A program made the translations under genes and the position numbers. Shown piece after piece: positions 58,989 through 64,000 of a DNA stretch of 64,000 bases. The stretch covers positions 1 through 64,000 of the forward strand of contig NZ_VNKO01000004.1 in NCBI RefSeq assembly GCF_008033445.1, read 5' to 3'. Under the pieces are notes generated by a model. That model saw only the letters and a list, made by a program, of their open reading frames with translations. It had not been told where the DNA came from and searched no databases. Each line of letters begins with the position of its first letter. The first letter of the stretch is position 1. The DNA is from Vulcaniibacterium gelatinicum (GTDB lineage Bacteria; Pseudomonadota; Gammaproteobacteria; Xanthomonadales; Xanthomonadaceae).

Positions 58989-59075
58989 GAGCGGCTACCG
59001 GCTGGCAGAAAAAGGCCTGCGACGCATGCGCCGCAGGCCGGACACTGGCCCGACGCGGAACCGGCCGTCAAGCCT

Positions 59076-59579
59076 TCACTGCTGGGTCTTGGGCGCGTCG
59101 ATGGTCTGGCGGTCGTTCTCGACGCGGTTGACCTGGATGCGGCGCGGCGCGGTCTCGGGGCGCTTGGGGATCACGATCTCGAGCACGCCGTTGTGGCCGC
59201 GCGCCTGGATCCCGTTCGGGTCGGCGCTGTCGGGCAGCGCGAAGCGGCGATGGAAGCTGCCATAGCGGCGCTCGATGCGCGAGTAACGCTCGGTCTCGTT
59301 CGAGCTCTCGCTGCGGCGCTCACCGCGGATCGTCAGGATGCCCTTGTCCATGGAGACCTCGATCTGCTCGGGGTCCACACCCGGCAGGTCGGCGTACAGC
59401 ACGAACCGGTCGTTCTCCTCCTTCACGTCCACGGCGGGCACCCACTGGCTGGTGACCACCGAGCTCTCGTCGGCCTGGGCCTGTTCGAACAGGTTGTCGT
59501 CAAAAAGCCGCTCGAACATCTGCCGGAACTCGGCCGGGAACATGCTCGAGGGCCAGCGGCGGTAATGAACGATGTTCAT
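59076..59579 (-). CDS. Small heat-shock protein, Hsp20 family (second copy)
   Basis: A 167-residue small heat-shock protein with the alpha-crystallin domain at about 45-145 (RFVLYADLPGVDPEQIEVSMDKGILTIRGERR and GVLEIVIPK). The N-terminal region (MNIVHYRRWPSSMFPAEFRQMFERLF) differs strongly from the other Hsp20 here, so the two are separate paralogues that may form different oligomers. A partial heat-shock promoter is seen about 90 bases upstream. cbpA follows in the same direction. Confidence 0.93.
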   Translation of the reverse strand: MNIVHYRRWPSSMFPAEFRQMFERLFDDNLFEQAQADESSVVTSQWVPAVDVKEENDRFVLYADLPGVDPEQIEVSMDKGILTIRGERRSESSNETERYSRIERRYGSFHRRFALPDSADPNGIQARGHNGVLEIVIPKRPETAPRRIQVNRVENDRQTIDAPKTQQ

Positions 59580-59648
59580 CGGACACTCTCCCTGAAGCGG
59601 TGGAACTGCCTGACCGGGACATGGGACGCGCCATGTCTCCGCCCGTCA

Positions 59649-59676
59649 GGTAGGCTCCGCCTGCGGGAATTTCAAG
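59649..59676 (-). promoter_or_regulatory. Candidate heat-shock promoter of the second hsp20
   Basis: On the minus strand a perfect CTTGAAA is followed after 13 bases by AGCCTACC. The -35 fits sigma-32 exactly; the -10 deviates from CCCCATnT, so this is a weaker call than for the first hsp20. Confidence 0.45.
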
Positions 59677-59741
59677 CGCCCGCGGGCGCCGACCGACGGC
59701 GGGGCGCCGTGCGTGCAGATTTCGTTAATCGGGAGACGGCC

Positions 59742-60221
59742 ATGACGATCAAGGTGGGAGACCGGGTGCCGGAAGTGACCCTCAAGCGCATCCGGCAGGG
59801 CGTGGAAACCGTGGATACCCGGACCCTGTTCGAGGACAAGACCGTGGTCGTGTTCGCGGTGCCGGGGGCCTTCACGCCGACCTGCTCGGAGCGGCACCTG
59901 CCCAGCTACATCCAGCATTTCCACGAGTTCCGGGAACGCGGCATCGAGGTCGCCTGCCTGGCGGTCAACGACCCCTTCGTGATGCAGGCCTGGGCCAGGA
60001 GCCAGAACGTGCCGGAGGGGCTGCAGATGCTGGCCGACGGCAACGCCGACTTCACCCGCGCGCTGGGGCTGGAGATGGACGCCAGCGCCTACGGCATGGG
60101 CATCCGCTCGCGGCGTTTCGCGATGGTGGTGCAGGACGGGGTGGTCAGGCAGCTCTTCGTCGAGGCGCCGGGGGAGTACCGGGTGTCCTCGGCGGAGCAC
60201 GTGCTGGAAGCCCTGGGCTGA
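59742..60221 (+). CDS. Peroxiredoxin, Prx5/Ahp1-like
   Basis: A 159-residue thiol peroxidase of the AhpC/TSA fold, Prx5-like by its length and the active-site motif VPGAFTPTCSERHLP with the peroxidatic Cys48. Another Cys occurs near residue 73 and may resolve the disulfide. The start ATG follows GGGAGACGGCC. It reduces peroxides with an unknown thiol donor (glutathione or glutaredoxin is usual in this group). It ends at a long hairpin in front of convergent gyrA. Confidence 0.92.
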   Translation: MTIKVGDRVPEVTLKRIRQGVETVDTRTLFEDKTVVVFAVPGAFTPTCSERHLPSYIQHFHEFRERGIEVACLAVNDPFVMQAWARSQNVPEGLQMLADGNADFTRALGLEMDASAYGMGIRSRRFAMVVQDGVVRQLFVEAPGEYRVSSAEHVLEALG

Positions 60222-60238
60222 GGCGGCCTGCCGCCCGC

Positions 60239-60286
60239 CCCCCACCCCAGCCCTCCCCCGCACGCGGGGGAGGGCTGGGGTGGGGG
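60239..60286. terminator. Long perfect hairpin between peroxiredoxin gene and gyrA
   Basis: 23-base perfect arms (starting CCCCCACCCCAGCCC) with a two-base AC loop, between two convergent stop codons. It could block read-through in both directions. Lack of a T-run means it may be a dispersed repeat used as a terminator. Confidence 0.65.
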
Positions 60287-60297
60287 CAACCGCCTGC

Positions 60298-62895
<2,598 letters not shown>

Positions 62896-63000
62896 CGGGG
62901 TTCCGTGCTGGGCGGTGTGCGGGGGCTTCCGGGGATCCGTCGCGGGCGCCCGGGAAGCGGGCGGCGGGCGGGTCTTCCGGGCCTGTCGAGACGACGTGAA

Positions 63001-63009
63001 ATGATACCA
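63001..63009 (-). promoter_or_regulatory. Candidate extended -10 promoter of gyrA
   Basis: On the minus strand TGGTATCAT fits an extended -10 (TGnTATnnT). No good -35 is visible. The 337-base region between gyrA and mtnA otherwise contains only a REP-like element (63139-63175); no open frame in it looks real. Confidence 0.4.
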
Positions 63010-63138
63010 CGCAGGCGCTGCTCAGGCCGCCTGATTTGTTCGTTCGTTCAATGACTTATGCGGGGCGGGTTCGGGTCTTTCCAGGGTGCCCGGCCCGGAT
63101 CCGGTGCGCGGGGGTATCTGGGTGCTTGCCGGGAAAGC

Positions 63139-63175
63139 AACAGCCACATGGGCCCCGGCTTGCGCCGGCACGACG
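63139..63175. repeat. REP-like element, copy 2
   Basis: 37 bases with hairpin CCGGC-TTGC-GCCGG, aligned without gaps with the element before roxA (28 of 37 bases identical, both ends conserved). Lies between the divergently placed gyrA promoter region and the mtnA stop. Confidence 0.65.
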
Positions 63176-63232
63176 GCAACGAAGCGATGACACGCGTACG
63201 CGCCCGCACCACACGGCGGGCATGCCGGCGGA

Positions 63233-64000
63233 TCAACCGAACGCCGCGCGCATCTTCTCCGCATCGGGGCGTTCGATGACGCCCTTCTCGGTCACGATCG
63301 CGTCGATCAGCGTGTGCGGGGTGACGTCGAACACCGGGTTCCAGGCCGGGATGCCCTCGGCCACGGTGCGCACGCCGCCCACACCGTGGAGTTCGCCCGG
63401 ATCGCGCTCCTCGATGTGGATCGCATCGCCCGAGGGCGTGGCCATGTCCACCGTCGAGGACGGCGCCACCACCATGAACTGCACCCCGTGGTGGCGCGCC
63501 GCGATCGCGAGCTGATAGGTGCCGATCTTGTTCGCCGTGTCGCCGTTCGCGCAGATCCGGTCGGCGCCGACCACCACCCACTGCACCTTGCCCGACTGCA
63601 TCAGGTAGGCCGCGGCCGCGTCGGCGATCAGGGTGGCCGCGATCCCGTCCTGCTGCAGCTCCCACACGGTCAGCCGTGCCCCTTGCAGCCACGGCCGCGT
63701 CTCGCCCGCGAACACGCGCTGGATGCGTCCCTCGGCCACGCCGGCCCGGATCACCCCGAGCGCGGTGCCGAAGCCGGCCGTGGCCAGCGAACCGGTGTTG
63801 CAGTGCGTCAGCACGCCGCTGCCGGGCGCGATCAGCGCGGCGCCCAGCGCGCCCATGCGCCGGTTGGCGGCCAGATCCTCGGCCTCGATCGCCCGCGCCT
63901 CGCGCTCGATCACCTCGCGCCAGTCCGGCCCCGCCGTGCCCAGCGCCTCCCGCATCCGCGCCAGCGCCCAGGCCAGGTTGACGGCGGTCGGCCGCGCGGC
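63233..64000 (-). CDS. mtnA: Methylthioribose-1-phosphate isomerase, 5' end outside window
   Basis: The last 255 codons of the enzyme that isomerises methylthioribose-1-phosphate to methylthioribulose-1-phosphate in the methionine salvage pathway. The frame is open to the window edge, with [11 protein letters not shown] near it. Visible landmarks are [15 protein letters not shown] with the catalytic Cys, and [24 protein letters not shown] with the catalytic Asp. The related eIF2B-type proteins are the main alternative, but these motifs are of MtnA. It may link to metH in keeping methionine supply. Confidence 0.93.
   Translation of the reverse strand, partial: AARPTAVNLAWALARMREALGTAGPDWREVIEREARAIEAEDLAANRRMGALGAALIAPGSGVLTHCNTGSLATAGFGTALGVIRAGVAEGRIQRVFAGETRPWLQGARLTVWELQQDGIAATLIADAAAAYLMQSGKVQWVVVGADRICANGDTANKIGTYQLAIAARHHGVQFMVVAPSSTVDMATPSGDAIHIEERDPGELHGVGGVRTVAEGIPAWNPVFDVTPHTLIDAIVTEKGVIERPDAEKMRAAFG

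Overview
The window is very GC-rich chromosomal DNA (by eye around 70% G+C) carrying densely packed housekeeping and catabolic genes. The gene set points to the gammaproteobacterial family Xanthomonadaceae/Lysobacteraceae (Lysobacter, Luteimonas, Thermomonas and relatives). Pointers are the large 180-kDa-type NAD glutamate dehydrogenase, a methionine synthase split into two genes behind an ArsR-methyltransferase regulator, the bacterial kynurenine route for tryptophan, RoxA and SlyX. The genus is an inference from gene content; no rRNA is present and I found no tRNA.

Layout. 180-6588: a cold-shock protein, a DUF456 membrane protein, a patatin-like lipase, a DUF885 protein, an A-type Fe-S carrier, asnS and two small unknown genes. 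6598-15098: a kynurenine degradation cluster (SDR, semialdehyde dehydrogenase, carbonic anhydrase, RidA-type deaminase, 3-hydroxyanthranilate dioxygenase, ACMS decarboxylase, kynureninase, kynurenine monooxygenase), interrupted by an AbrB/PIN toxin-antitoxin pair with its own palindromic operator. 15119-18062: sbcB, DUF2461, and an hsp20 gene with a heat-shock promoter and a terminator. 18087-29240 (minus): a 5'-nucleotidase, a GAF-GAF-GGDEF-EAL protein, NAD kinase, NAD-GDH and an acyl-CoA dehydrogenase. 29382-34446: ArsR-methyltransferase fusion plus two-part methionine synthase, with long palindromic CCACGGAT elements at both junctions. 34453-39151 (minus): DUF2058, slyX, ugd, two FKBP-type isomerases and a glutathione peroxidase. 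39315-42504: a GntR(YtrA)-ABC transporter operon. 42560-47783: fumC, purB, and a divergent HxlR / nitronate monooxygenase-GST unit. 47956-55900: the L16 hydroxylase roxA, a GNAT fusion, then sucA-sucB-lpd. 56052-64000: a LOG protein, an AcuI-type reductase, a response regulator, cbpA, a second hsp20, a peroxiredoxin, gyrA and the 3' part of mtnA, which runs off the end.

How they work together. The tryptophan-catabolic cluster lacks tryptophan dioxygenase, the formamidase and the steps after 4-oxalocrotonate, so it must work with genes elsewhere. sucAB-lpd and fumC are TCA-cycle genes, and NAD-GDH feeds 2-oxoglutarate into the same cycle. metH and mtnA belong to methionine metabolism; the ArsR-methyltransferase gene probably senses the methyl-cycle state. 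The two hsp20 genes and cbpA form a small stress-chaperone set.

No mobile element, CRISPR array or obvious defence island was seen. The most unusual items are the carbonic anhydrase and toxin-antitoxin pair inside the kynurenine cluster, the reductase of that cluster lacking the SDR catalytic Tyr/Lys, and several families of structured intergenic repeats. These are reported as observations; none by itself proves a new biological system.
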